Of a stretch of 64,000 nucleotides of DNA, positions 52,151-61,734 are shown in pieces. The stretch lies in assembly GCF_000350485.1 (NCBI RefSeq), contig NZ_AORV01000058.1:62001-126000 (forward strand), given 5' to 3'. The DNA is from Ruminiclostridium cellobioparum subsp. termitidis CT1112 (lineage in GTDB: Bacteria > Bacillota > Clostridia > Acetivibrionales > DSM-1351). Within the stretch, counting starts at the first letter, position 1; every line of letters begins with the position of its first letter. The translations under genes and the position numbers were made by a program. The notes beneath the pieces are model-generated. The model did no database searches. It was not told the DNA's origin and saw nothing but the letters and a program-made list of their open reading frames with translations.

Positions 52151-52264
52151 CTATGTAATTTTTCTTTTCAGTGTAAACTTCATCCAGGTAAACTTTGCAT
52201 GGGCCTCAATCTCTGTGAATACCGGTGTATGATGCCAGGCCTTAAGCACACCTCCGCTAACCAT
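52151..52264 (-). other. Possible 37-residue ORF or gene remnant
   Basis: An ATG at 52264 opens a frame reading MVSGGVLKAWHHTPVF and on to a basic end (MKFTLKRKIT). Composition looks coding-like, but no ribosome site precedes it and the frame is open only five codons further upstream. It lies 64 nt past the lyxose isomerase stop. It may be the worn 3-prime end of a lost gene. Not recognised. Confidence 0.2.
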
Positions 52265-52327
52265 TCTATGTAGCTTCTTTTATTTCGCAGCAATGTGTCA
52301 GTTTCAGATTCATAGCAGAATATGTGA

Positions 52328-52912
<585 letters not shown>

Positions 52913-52931
52913 TTAGCCAGAATACTGTCTC

Positions 52932-53777
52932 TTAAAGCTTATACTCCGACAATATTTTTTCGGGCTTGTCTGCACTGTTTGCTATAATCTTTTCTTCATT
53001 TGTTACGAAATGCAATAAAGCATCTATTACAACTGTTTCATTTAAACGGGAATAACCTTTATAATAATTAAATCCCTGCCCTTGAACATTAGTTAACAGG
53101 TAATAGTCAGATAACTTTGAAACCGGAGAATACTCTGACCCTGTAATCGATATGATTTTCAGTCCCTTTTCCTTTGCCAGCTCCAGTGCTTGAATAACCT
53201 GCTTTGATTCTCCGGATCGCGAAATGGCAATGACCACATCATCAATGTCTGCCAGATTCACATAATTCATCCAGTACTCAGGAATCATACTTGATGTACA
53301 CTTGACCCCCAACCGTCCAAGCCTGAAATCCATATACATTGCCAACGGACTTGTATTTCCTACCGCAACAATATGGACCTGTTTACTGGTTTTGATAAGG
53401 TTGGCGCATTCAAGCAGTTTAGATTGGTCCAAATTTTTCCCTATAGCCAGTATTCGTGAAGAAATGGTCTGAAACAAGCTGCTTATGCTATCCATGTTTG
53501 CATTATCCATATCAACATCCCATACCTGCTTACGCCCCAAATCCCTGGATAAGTCGATTCTGAGCTGATAATACCCCTGGTAGCCGATATGCTTACACAT
53601 TCGGACTACTGTAGCATCACTTACACCGCTATAATTTGCTAATTCTGAAACATTAGCATTAACTGCCTTTTCAGGGTTTTCTAAAATAAAATCTGCAACC
53701 TTTTTTTCCGCCAAAAAAATATTATTATAATTTTCCTTTATGGTTTCAATAACTGTCATGCCTTGAATAGCCTCCAT
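52932..53777 (-). CDS. RpiR-family transcriptional regulator
   Basis: A 281-residue regulator with an N-terminal HTH_6 domain (about 8-85; ELANYSGVSDATVVRMCKHI) and a C-terminal SIS sugar-phosphate-binding domain (about 120-245; VHIVAVGNTSPLAMYMDFRL, VVIAISRSGESKQVIQAL). GGGAGGGAAAAT precedes the ATG. It sits between the ADP-dependent kinase and the lyxose isomerase genes, 330 nt from the former, so it probably has its own promoter and responds to a sugar phosphate made by this cluster. Confidence 0.92.
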   Translation of the reverse strand: MEAIQGMTVIETIKENYNNIFLAEKKVADFILENPEKAVNANVSELANYSGVSDATVVRMCKHIGYQGYYQLRIDLSRDLGRKQVWDVDMDNANMDSISSLFQTISSRILAIGKNLDQSKLLECANLIKTSKQVHIVAVGNTSPLAMYMDFRLGRLGVKCTSSMIPEYWMNYVNLADIDDVVIAISRSGESKQVIQALELAKEKGLKIISITGSEYSPVSKLSDYYLLTNVQGQGFNYYKGYSRLNETVVIDALLHFVTNEEKIIANSADKPEKILSEYKL

Positions 53778-54106
53778 ATTTTCCCTCCCTATAAACCCAA
53801 GTCCTATAAAAATAATATCATATAATACTATACAAAAAATACCTTATTTTTGATAATACTTAATTATAATAGCAAACACATTTGATGATTATTACCAGTT
53901 TTAGAGGGAGTTAATTCTATCCGCCCAGATATAACGCATTTTCGGCTGCAGAAAAATTTTCTTACCTTAAGCGCGTTTCAACAAGGCAAAGGTGTCCTCT
54001 TGGAAACCATGGATATGCTCACCGTCTCGATATAAACATAAAATCAGAAGGCTTCGGAAGATATTTCTTACGTCCCTCCCCCAATATGCCGCACGGAAGC
54101 ATAACG
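53778..54106 (-). other. Intergenic region, RpiR leader
   Basis: No gene seen. The right-hand two thirds have mixed composition without a coherent frame; the part next to 53777 is very AT-rich and contains several TATAAT-like boxes (for example near 53820-53870), likely the regulator promoter. No clear terminator after the kinase gene. Confidence 0.4.
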
Positions 54107-55291
54107 CTATGTTAGGAGTGCGGGCAGGAATCCCCCTACAAAAGCATCACCCAGGCCGATGGTTGTAACTTTTTGTTCCTGAACCTTAACTGAAGGAATA
54201 CAACAAACTTTATCCCCCAGCAATTTTTTTAATTCACGTGCAATTACAGTACCTTCTTCTTCCGGACAAAGCCCTTCAGTTTCATTATAGTTTTCTTCTG
54301 AAAAGTCATCCCCAAAACGGAAGCGCGTTGTTGCCATAGTTATACCGCCTTTAAGAGCTCTTGATACACTTTCTGCGTTATCACCATAAGCAAGCGCCCA
54401 ATATTTTGAATGGACAACAATCATCGGGACATGTATCAGTTTTCCGACATCTTCTAAAGCGTCCTTTATCTCATACGGATTCAGAAGATCCAGCTCTCTG
54501 CCAAGATAATGCTGCAGTTCATCTTCATTTAAACTATAGATATCAATTCGTTCTGTCAAGGCATCCTGAACAATTTTACTGAAGCTTTCATCATAAAAGC
54601 AAGCATCCTCATAGTATACCCAAGCATTTTCCGGGAGCTTATCCATTATGCTTAAAAGAGATTTCAGCCTTAAGGAAAGAAGTTCCTTGCTCTGCATGGC
54701 ATTGAATCCCGAAACAAGGAATACCTTTGCCTCAGTTATGAGTTCGGAGAATCCCTCATCAAGTTCCATGACAATATTGTCGCGATCATTATTATAAATA
54801 ATACGGTTTGCCCTGTTAGTACAGATATCAATATCATTGGCCTTGACTCTCGTATCTTTGTAAAACTGTACTATTAAATGAGGATACGAGCTATCGGCTG
54901 TATTGCTGCAAACATATAAACAGTCAGGAGGAATAAGTCTGCGAACATGATCATTTATGGTAACCAGATGAAGTGCTGATGTATAGCCCAGTTTTCTCAT
55001 CGCAATAGCAGCTCTTACTGATGTTCCGCCAAGCGTAATTTTATTTTTAAAATTCCGGGTAAAGCTATCAATGATGTTGGGTGATGAAACAAACCGCTCA
55101 CCGCCCGTTTCCGACTTTAAAAAACCCAGGATAGAAACCACCAAATCCCGCTCGCTGGTAATCTCTATATCAGCTAGTAATTCCTTATCATAGATATTAT
55201 ATTGAGCGATCAATTTCTCAAAAATCCCGGAATCCCATACAATTTCATAATCAATATTATCACCGAGCCCCAGAATAATCTTCTCCTTCAT
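54107..55291 (-). CDS. ADP-dependent sugar kinase (phosphofructokinase/glucokinase family)
   Basis: A 394-residue ribokinase-fold kinase of the ADP-dependent glucokinase/phosphofructokinase family, best known in archaea and animals. Evidence is the NxxE motif (SLNEDEL, Asn255/Glu258), the substrate loop LGGTSVRAAIAM (87-98) and the catalytic GLGDAF (Asp382). The chain ends 12 residues after Asp382, a little short. AGGAGAGCTGATATA precedes the ATG. The gene follows the aldolase gene by 44 nt. The likely acceptor is a ketose or ketose phosphate that the aldolase then splits; nucleotide specificity is inferred from the family. Confidence 0.85.
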   Translation of the reverse strand: MKEKIILGLGDNIDYEIVWDSGIFEKLIAQYNIYDKELLADIEITSERDLVVSILGFLKSETGGERFVSSPNIIDSFTRNFKNKITLGGTSVRAAIAMRKLGYTSALHLVTINDHVRRLIPPDCLYVCSNTADSSYPHLIVQFYKDTRVKANDIDICTNRANRIIYNNDRDNIVMELDEGFSELITEAKVFLVSGFNAMQSKELLSLRLKSLLSIMDKLPENAWVYYEDACFYDESFSKIVQDALTERIDIYSLNEDELQHYLGRELDLLNPYEIKDALEDVGKLIHVPMIVVHSKYWALAYGDNAESVSRALKGGITMATTRFRFGDDFSEENYNETEGLCPEEEGTVIARELKKLLGDKVCCIPSVKVQEQKVTTIGLGDAFVGGFLPALLT

Positions 55292-55335
55292 TATATCAGC
55301 TCTCCTATATGCGTCTTTTGGATAATTTTATAATA

Positions 55336-56196
55336 TTAATATAGTTTAGCCTTACCTTTTGCATTGAAAAGATCAATTTTCTGGTATGCAACTTCTTTCA
55401 TAGCCTTGATACAAGGAGGATAAATTGAATTTGGTTCTCTTATTACAGGATCAGCGAGAACTTCACGGCATTTCTTGTAGAATGCATCCTTTATATCACT
55501 TGAAATATTTATCTTATTTATTCCCAGCTTGACTGATTCGGCAATCTCAGAGTCCTTATTTGCCGAACCTCCATGAAGTACTAGTGGAATATTAACTTTG
55601 GACTTTATCTCTTTTAGTAAATTCAGCTCTAGTTCAGGCTTTTTATCTTTTGGATATATTCCGTGAGAAGTTCCGATTGCGATTGCGAGACAATCAACTC
55701 CCGTAGCCTCTACAAAAGTAACTGCATTAGAAGGGTTTGTATAAATAATCTCTTCCGCACCAGCTTCGGCTTCAGGACCAGTAGTCCCAATAGTTCCAAG
55801 TTCGCCTTCTACAGATACATTGACAGCATGTGCCAGTTCTGCAACCCTTTTACAGATTGCAATATTATCCTCAAGGGAACGGGTAGAAGCATCTATCATA
55901 ACTGAGGTAAAACCACTCTGTATAGCTTCCATAACCTGATCAATTGAAGCACCGTGATCCAGATGTATGCACACAGGAACAGTGGCCTTATGAGCTTCCT
56001 CGATTACCGATTTTACAAAAGAAGCTCGTACAAAGCTCAGCTCATCGGGATGGATTGCGATGATAACTGGTGCCTGCATTTCCTCCGAGGCTTCGATAAT
56101 TCCTTTCAGGATCATGTTACTGCTGGTGTTAAAAGCCGGAACTGCAAAATAATTAGCATTAGCTACTGCCAGTATATCCTTCATATTCATCAACAT
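55336..56196 (-). CDS. Class II ketose-bisphosphate aldolase
   Basis: A 286-residue zinc aldolase. Zinc and substrate motifs are CIHLDHGAS, VSVEGELGTIG, GTSHGIYP, LVLHGGSA and INKINISSDI. The length and motifs fit the fructose/tagatose bisphosphate aldolase family without separating the two. The start is the ATG at 56196 with GGAGG 8 nt upstream; the frame also has a GTG at 56211. It lies between the importer permease genes and the ADP-dependent kinase gene and should split the kinase product into trioses. Confidence 0.92.
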   Translation of the reverse strand: MLMNMKDILAVANANYFAVPAFNTSSNMILKGIIEASEEMQAPVIIAIHPDELSFVRASFVKSVIEEAHKATVPVCIHLDHGASIDQVMEAIQSGFTSVMIDASTRSLEDNIAICKRVAELAHAVNVSVEGELGTIGTTGPEAEAGAEEIIYTNPSNAVTFVEATGVDCLAIAIGTSHGIYPKDKKPELELNLLKEIKSKVNIPLVLHGGSANKDSEIAESVKLGINKINISSDIKDAFYKKCREVLADPVIREPNSIYPPCIKAMKEVAYQKIDLFNAKGKAKLY

Positions 56197-56290
56197 AAAA
56201 ACTACCTCCACAAAATTTAATATTTAATATTTATTATTTGGAAATGACTAAATATCATATTTTCATCATTCCTTTAATTAATAACCTTGT

Positions 56291-57133
56291 TTAACTTTTT
56301 ATCGCACCGGCGGTCATACCTGCTATAAAGTAACGCTGCAGGAACAGGAACAGTATCAAAACCGGCAGACATCCAAGAATGCTCATCGCCATCATTTGAT
56401 TCCACTCATAGGAATGCTGTCCCATTAGCAATTGTATACCTATTGGAACTGTCCTCATTTCATTTGTCTTAGTAAGAGTTAATGCAAACAAATATTCGTT
56501 CCAGGCTTGCATAAACGTATATATACCGGTTGATACAATACCGGGTATAGATATTGGAACAAGTACTTTCCAGAGTGAAATAAATGAATTTCCCCCGTTA
56601 ACCAGAACAGATTCATCAAGCTCCTTCGGAAGAGTATTGAAATACCCAGTCATCATTATGATTGCATACGGAAGGGTAAACACCATGTAGGTGAAAATCA
56701 GAGCAAAATATGTATTGTACAGCCTTAGTGCAACAATGAGGCTAAAATATGGTATTAGCAAAGTAATGGGCGGAACAGCCTGAACGTTAATAATAAGCAT
56801 ATTCAAAGGCTTCTTAAGTTTGAACTCATATCTGCTGATACCGTATGCAGCCAATATTCCAACAAATAGTGTCAAAACAGTAACCAATAGTGAAACCAGA
56901 TAACTATTAATAAAGAATCTGACCTTTGCTGAATCCATAAAAATGGCCTTATATGCATCAAAGGAAAATGTTTCTGATATAAAGCTTGGCGGATAAGCAA
57001 ATATTTCGGGATTTGGCTTAAATGAGCAAACTACCATCCAGAGTACGGGGAATCCGGCATAAACCGCACCAATCAATAGAGCTATAACAATTAAAACTTT
57101 AGTAATTATTTGTTTGAAGGGTTTCGAACTCAT
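56291..57133 (-). CDS. Sugar ABC transporter permease, MalG type
   Basis: A 280-residue CUT1 permease. Its EAA loop is ELDESVLVNGGNSFISLWKV then LVPI: the Asp-Gly pair usual in this loop is Asn-Gly here. C-terminus GMTAGAIKS is normal. GGGGGATTAAT precedes the ATG. It starts 1 nt past the MalF-type stop and is followed by the aldolase gene. Confidence 0.92.
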   Translation of the reverse strand: MSSKPFKQIITKVLIVIALLIGAVYAGFPVLWMVVCSFKPNPEIFAYPPSFISETFSFDAYKAIFMDSAKVRFFINSYLVSLLVTVLTLFVGILAAYGISRYEFKLKKPLNMLIINVQAVPPITLLIPYFSLIVALRLYNTYFALIFTYMVFTLPYAIIMMTGYFNTLPKELDESVLVNGGNSFISLWKVLVPISIPGIVSTGIYTFMQAWNEYLFALTLTKTNEMRTVPIGIQLLMGQHSYEWNQMMAMSILGCLPVLILFLFLQRYFIAGMTAGAIKS

Positions 57134-57134
57134 A

Positions 57135-58058
57135 TTAATCCCCCGCTTTCTGATTTTTTACGTAGAATAGAGCCATACACATTGATAATATAAGAACGAT
57201 GACTGCACTTGCTGATGCCTGGGAGAAATTATACGAACTAAATGCCAATTTGTAAGTATAAGTACTTAACATTTCGGTAGCGTGAATAGGTCCGCCGCCC
57301 GTAGTCATCCATACCAGAGGGAACTGCTGCACCGTCCATATAAAATCAAGCATTGCCATACTGACAATTATTGGCTTGAGCTTCGCAACAGTTACATATC
57401 TAAAGCTCTGGACAGTATTTGCACCGTCAATTGTCGCAGCCTCATAAAGCTCTGCGGGAATGCCCTGCAGCCCTGCGAGGAGGCTTATCATAAAGAAGGG
57501 ATAGCCTGACCAGATATTAATATATGTTAGAGCATGTAATGCAAATTGTGTTGAACTGAGCCATTCAATTTTATTACTCACTATATTAGCCGTGGTAAGC
57601 ATGTAATTTATAATACCGTTGGGATTCAGCATCAATCTCCATAAAATTGCTATTATAGTTGCAGTAAATACCCACGGTAATACATAAATCACTCTAAACA
57701 GTGATTTGGTAGCAGGCTTAAGAACCTTGGTATTCAGGAGCATCGCAAAGGATAACCCCAGTACGAAATGAAAAATAACACTCATTACTGTAAAATAAAG
57801 CGTATTATAGATTGCCTGGTGAAAAGTACCGTCTTTAATAATATCTACATAATGCTTGATTCCTGCAAATACGGGGTTTTTATTCATGATTACATTATCC
57901 TTAAAGGAATACAATATAACCATTACTATCGGAATAAGCATCAATACTGTCATCAGAATAATTGTAGGTGACAAATAGACATACGGAGAAAGTTTTTTCT
58001 TTGCCGACTGTAGTGTACTTTTCTTTGACTTGTTAGCAATACTGCTATTCGTTATCAT
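57135..58058 (-). CDS. Sugar ABC transporter permease, MalF type
   Basis: A 307-residue CUT1 permease with a basic, Lys-rich cytoplasmic N-terminus. The EAA loop is ELYEAATIDGANTVQSFRYV followed by TVAKLKP, where the usual L-P is replaced by A-K. The start is the ATG at 58058 with AAAAGGAG about 10 nt upstream; the frame has a TTG at 58079 overlapping that site. A hairpin lies between it and the SBP gene. Confidence 0.9.
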   Translation of the reverse strand: MITNSSIANKSKKSTLQSAKKKLSPYVYLSPTIILMTVLMLIPIVMVILYSFKDNVIMNKNPVFAGIKHYVDIIKDGTFHQAIYNTLYFTVMSVIFHFVLGLSFAMLLNTKVLKPATKSLFRVIYVLPWVFTATIIAILWRLMLNPNGIINYMLTTANIVSNKIEWLSSTQFALHALTYINIWSGYPFFMISLLAGLQGIPAELYEAATIDGANTVQSFRYVTVAKLKPIIVSMAMLDFIWTVQQFPLVWMTTGGGPIHATEMLSTYTYKLAFSSYNFSQASASAVIVLILSMCMALFYVKNQKAGD

Positions 58059-58094
58059 ATCAAGCCTTCTCCTTTTCAAGTAGTCTTAAGGTAA

Positions 58095-58128
58095 AGAAGT
58101 TGCATGACTTGTTTGCCGTGCAACTTCT
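58095..58128 (-). promoter_or_regulatory. Hairpin between SBP and permease genes
   Basis: A perfect 10-bp inverted repeat, AGAAGTTGCA (58095-58104) and TGCAACTTCT (58119-58128), with a 14-nt loop, 22 nt past the SBP stop. No T-run follows on the minus strand. Fourth example of this arrangement in the window. Confidence 0.65.
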
Positions 58129-58149
58129 ATTAACTTTTATATGATGCTG

Positions 58150-59445
58150 CTAGAAATTCTTCTCCCATTCAGCTTGCGCTTTCTTAAGGGTGTCATCGAT
58201 ATTTTGCTTATTGTCAAGCAATAACTGAAACTGTTCATCAAAGGATCTCATAAGCTGTTCGGCAACCGGCAGGCCAACAAACTCATTTGCAGGATATCCC
58301 GCCTTATAGATATCAAATGCTGTCGCAAACAGTGGATCGGTACCAGTAAAATCAGGCTTTGAGCTTACGTTTCCAGGGAAAGCATTTGCTGTAGTAGATA
58401 ATTTTGAGTTAATTTTTTCGCTCATGAGGAATGAAACGAGTTTCCATGATTCATCCTGATGCCTGCTGTTTTCAGCTATGCCTATACCCCATGATGCATA
58501 TGGCATACCTCTTTTGCCTGTATAACCATCCTTGGCGGGAAGTGCTGTAACTACGAAATTCAGATTAGGATTACTCTTGCGGATTGTTTTAATGTGAGCC
58601 AAAGAGTCAACCATCATACCAACACGACCGTTAGTAAACTCTTCAACTTTGTCCTGTTCAGCCATAGTAAATGAACCGGGTGCAACTGATCCGTCATCAT
58701 AAACTGATTTTACAAATTCAATGGCACTTTTTACTTCAGCATTAGTCAAGTCAGGTTTTCCGTCTTTCAGCATACTTACACCTGAGGCCCAGGCCCATGA
58801 CATTACATCATTTTGAATACCGTTTGGAGCTTCCAGGGAAAGGGGAAGAATCCAGCCATAAACATTGTTTTTAGTATTTGTAAGCTTCTTGGCAGCTTCA
58901 CGGAACTCTGTTCTGGTAACAGGAACTTTTGTTATACCTGCTTTGTCCATCAGGTCCTTGTTAATAAAAACTGGATAGACATAATTTACAACAGGAATCA
59001 TATATGTAGCATTGTTTAATTTGATCTGGGATGCAAGCTGACTATCTTCATAGTTATTCTTTTTCATGATTTCAGTAAGATTTGCTATAGCTCCCTGCTT
59101 TACAAAATCACTTACCCATGCTCCGTCCAAACCAACTACATCCGACATGGTTCCTGCTGCTGCTCCGGCTACCACCTGCTGTTTTGTGGAAGCATAAGGC
59201 CCACTGATAAGTTTGACCTTGATTCCTGCATTTTCGGCTTCAAACTCATCCATAATTCCTCTCAATGCACCTTCAGCAAGCTCTGGTTCCCACCACTGAG
59301 TAAATTCAAGAGTAACTGCTTCTGTAGAGGATGGTGCACTGGTTGCAGAATCCGTTCCGACTGAACTGCCACCGTTGCCACAACCTGCCGCCATTGTTGC
59401 AACCAGAGCCGCTGACAATAATAGACCTAAAATTTTCCTTTTCAT
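58150..59445 (-). CDS. Sugar ABC transporter substrate-binding lipoprotein
   Basis: A 431-residue CUT1 binding protein. The signal peptide has lipobox TMAAGC (Cys22), then a Gly/Ser/Thr tether. Family features are LEFTQWWEPELAE, MSDVVGLDGAWVSDF and the late GMPYASWGIGIAENS block. CAAGGAGG precedes the ATG at 10 nt. First gene of the operon with two permeases, aldolase and ADP-dependent kinase; a good promoter lies just upstream. Confidence 0.93.
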   Translation of the reverse strand: MKRKILGLLLSAALVATMAAGCGNGGSSVGTDSATSAPSSTEAVTLEFTQWWEPELAEGALRGIMDEFEAENAGIKVKLISGPYASTKQQVVAGAAAGTMSDVVGLDGAWVSDFVKQGAIANLTEIMKKNNYEDSQLASQIKLNNATYMIPVVNYVYPVFINKDLMDKAGITKVPVTRTEFREAAKKLTNTKNNVYGWILPLSLEAPNGIQNDVMSWAWASGVSMLKDGKPDLTNAEVKSAIEFVKSVYDDGSVAPGSFTMAEQDKVEEFTNGRVGMMVDSLAHIKTIRKSNPNLNFVVTALPAKDGYTGKRGMPYASWGIGIAENSRHQDESWKLVSFLMSEKINSKLSTTANAFPGNVSSKPDFTGTDPLFATAFDIYKAGYPANEFVGLPVAEQLMRSFDEQFQLLLDNKQNIDDTLKKAQAEWEKNF

Positions 59446-59495
59446 TATTTCATTCCCTCCTTGAATTAAGTATGTTTATACTAGGTTCTGAAAAC

Positions 59496-59524
59496 ATAAT
59501 AACTCCCATGAAATAATTTGTCAA
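59496..59524 (-). promoter_or_regulatory. Sigma-A-type promoter of aldolase importer operon
   Basis: On the minus strand: perfect -35 TTGACA (59524-59519), 17-nt spacer, -10 TATTAT (59501-59496), about 50 nt before the SBP start codon. The strongest promoter match in the window. Confidence 0.8.
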
Positions 59525-59569
59525 GAAATAAAATTTTATTTTACATTGTTATTTAGTTAACTTGTTTTA

Positions 59570-59597
59570 AAAATAAGAGGTTTTATCCTCTTATTTT
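59570..59597. terminator. Bidirectional terminator
   Basis: AAAATAAGAGG (59570-59580) pairs perfectly with CCTCTTATTTT (59587-59597), 6-nt loop. It separates the exporter genes from the aldolase importer operon. Confidence 0.8.
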
Positions 59598-59973
59598 GTA
59601 CATTCTGCCATATTTACGGTTTATTCTATGAAATTATATTTCTTTATAAAATTGTTTATCTTCAATAGAGCTTTTAGGACTCATACACGAAATTTTATTT
59701 CTTTCCTGAAAAATTTTATTTTTTTTGCTTGAAAAAGATTTATAAATACCTGCTGTTGCTTGTATCATCGAAGCTGCCGCTTACCTGGAACAACATTAAA
59801 GAACTGTGCTTCAATAGTACACATCAATGAGAAGCCTGATTAGAAGGGCTTGCTTGAAATTTGCAGGCTTACTTCAAGTACATCATGCCGGAAAATTGAC
59901 AGGAGGTCAATTTTAGCAGCACGCGAGACCCAGATGGTCGAATCGCAGCCACGGCAAAGAGATGCAATGTATT
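59598..59973. other. Non-coding region with unexplained GC-richer patch
   Basis: 59598-59740 is AT-rich with no gene. From about 59745 to 59965 composition changes. A plus-strand mini-ORF (ATG at 59829, 29 residues, MRSLIRRACLKFAGLLQ...) has no ribosome site, and CTTGAA/TTCAAG can pair. The patch CACGCGAGACCCAGATGGTC and the following bases are unlike the surroundings. It may be the remnant of a lost gene or mobile element; nothing was recognised. Confidence 0.3.
59892..59914. terminator. Hairpin after ABC exporter gene
   Basis: AAAATTGAC (59892-59900) pairs perfectly with GTCAATTTT (59906-59914), 5-nt loop AGGAG. It is 60 nt past the stop at 59974 and probably terminates the exporter operon, although the minus-strand T-run is only four long. 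Confidence 0.5.
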
Positions 59974-61734
59974 TTATCTTTGGTACCACTGTGCCTGATC
60001 CCTGAACATTGCAGAATATGTTCCGTCCGTTGCGAGCAGCTGCTCATGGGAACCCTCTTCAATAATCCTGCCCTCCTCCATCACCAGTATCCGGTCTGCC
60101 AAACGTGCAGACCCAAGCCTGTGTGTTATGAGAACAACGGTTTTATCCTTAGCTAAAAGCAGGAATTTATCAAGGATTTCCTTTTCCATCACAGGGTCAA
60201 TGGCAGCTGTAGGTTCATCAAACACTATTACGTCATGTTTTCTGAAATATGCGCGGGCAATGGCCAATCTCTGCCATTCTCCTCCCGAAAGCTCCAGTCC
60301 CCCGAATTCCCTCCCCAACAGAGCATCCCGCAAATACCTTTCTGCCGGAAACCCGCTGAAAGCCACAGCCTCTTTAAAACGCTCCCCATCCTGGCTGTTC
60401 ATTTCATCACTGATAACCACATTATCATATATGCTCATACAGTACCGTCCGAAATTCTGAAAAACAGCCGAGGTGCTTTTATACAGCTCCCTGCAGTTGT
60501 CAGTTGTTATATTTTTATTATTGTGATACATCCTGCCGGATGTGGGCATTAAAAGCCCCATGATTATTTTTGATAATGTGGTTTTCCCTGCCCCGTTTGC
60601 ACCGACGACGGCTATCTTTTCCTTCTCTGCTATAGTGAGATTTATGTTCCTGACAGCCTCATGCACCGAATTGGGATATTTAAAGGAGACATCCTCCAGA
60701 TGTATTTTTTGCTCCGAAACCATATCCTCTGCCGGATTTTCAGCCCATTGAACCTTCATTTCCATAAATGCATAATAATCGGCAGCCAGAACCGAATTTT
60801 TTATTGCTATATTTATTATGCCTATAATATTGCCAAGCTGTGCCTGCAGCAATGCGACCGAGGTAATGGCAACGCTGAAACCGCCCACGGTTATTCTATC
60901 ATTTATAAAAAGATATACCGATATCAGGAAGGCCCACAGGCCGCACAAAAAAGTGATACCCGCCACAATAAGATCATAAAGTCTTATCTTTTTTTCTGTT
61001 CTGCATTTTTCTCCCGTAAAACTTTCAAACAGGGCTTTCCAGCTGTTAAAAAAGTATAGGCCCGCCCCTGTCAGCAGAGTATCCTTGTAATACTCCTTTA
61101 CTGTAAATGTTTTCTCAAGATAATTACATCTCCGCTGCAGATTTATCGTACTATCCCTTAACTTCTGATTTACTTTTGTATCGAAAAGCATCTTAATGAC
61201 CTGCGGTATTTGAGAGATAAAAACGGCAAGGGACAAAAACGGATTCAAATATGAAAGATAAGCTATAACCGAAAGCAATATCAGGGTATTCGCAAACATG
61301 CCGAAGGACATCATCATCACACTTGTGGCATTCTCGGCACCTTGAGCTGCTTTTTGCATATTGTCGTAAAAAGCCGGATCTTCAAAATATTCAACCGGCA
61401 GCTCATCCAATTTTCCGGTGATATTTTGCTTCAGAACAAAGGAAAATCTTTTGGAGGTGTATTCAAAAATGGGGTTAACGGCTGCTTCATTTATAAACAT
61501 AAGGACTTGGGACAGGCAAAATATAGCCATGTACTTATATATATTTCTATAATCCCCATGTGAAAATATCAGTGGGATCTGGTCAAACAGGGAGTTTTGC
61601 GCATACATCTGCAGCGGAGAGACAAAAACAAACAGAAATATTGCCAGCAGGAAAAGGATAAATTGTATTTTCATGGTTCCTATGCACTGGATTAATGTTT
61701 TGAGTATTGACCCGGCCAACTGTTTTCTTCTCAT
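59974..61734 (-). CDS. ABC exporter half-transporter (permease-ATPase)
   Basis: A 586-residue half-transporter: membrane domain with about six helices (1-325), ATPase domain with Walker A GANGAGKTT (378-386), signature ELSGGEWQRLAIARA and Walker B VIVFDEPTAAID. The ATG at 61734 overlaps the stop of the partner gene (ATGA) and has GCGGAG 8 nt upstream; a GTG at 61743 is less likely. The pair is expected to form a heterodimer. The membrane domain is of the kind found in peptide and lipid exporters; the substrate is unknown. Confidence 0.9.
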   Translation of the reverse strand: MRRKQLAGSILKTLIQCIGTMKIQFILFLLAIFLFVFVSPLQMYAQNSLFDQIPLIFSHGDYRNIYKYMAIFCLSQVLMFINEAAVNPIFEYTSKRFSFVLKQNITGKLDELPVEYFEDPAFYDNMQKAAQGAENATSVMMMSFGMFANTLILLSVIAYLSYLNPFLSLAVFISQIPQVIKMLFDTKVNQKLRDSTINLQRRCNYLEKTFTVKEYYKDTLLTGAGLYFFNSWKALFESFTGEKCRTEKKIRLYDLIVAGITFLCGLWAFLISVYLFINDRITVGGFSVAITSVALLQAQLGNIIGIINIAIKNSVLAADYYAFMEMKVQWAENPAEDMVSEQKIHLEDVSFKYPNSVHEAVRNINLTIAEKEKIAVVGANGAGKTTLSKIIMGLLMPTSGRMYHNNKNITTDNCRELYKSTSAVFQNFGRYCMSIYDNVVISDEMNSQDGERFKEAVAFSGFPAERYLRDALLGREFGGLELSGGEWQRLAIARAYFRKHDVIVFDEPTAAIDPVMEKEILDKFLLLAKDKTVVLITHRLGSARLADRILVMEEGRIIEEGSHEQLLATDGTYSAMFRDQAQWYQR

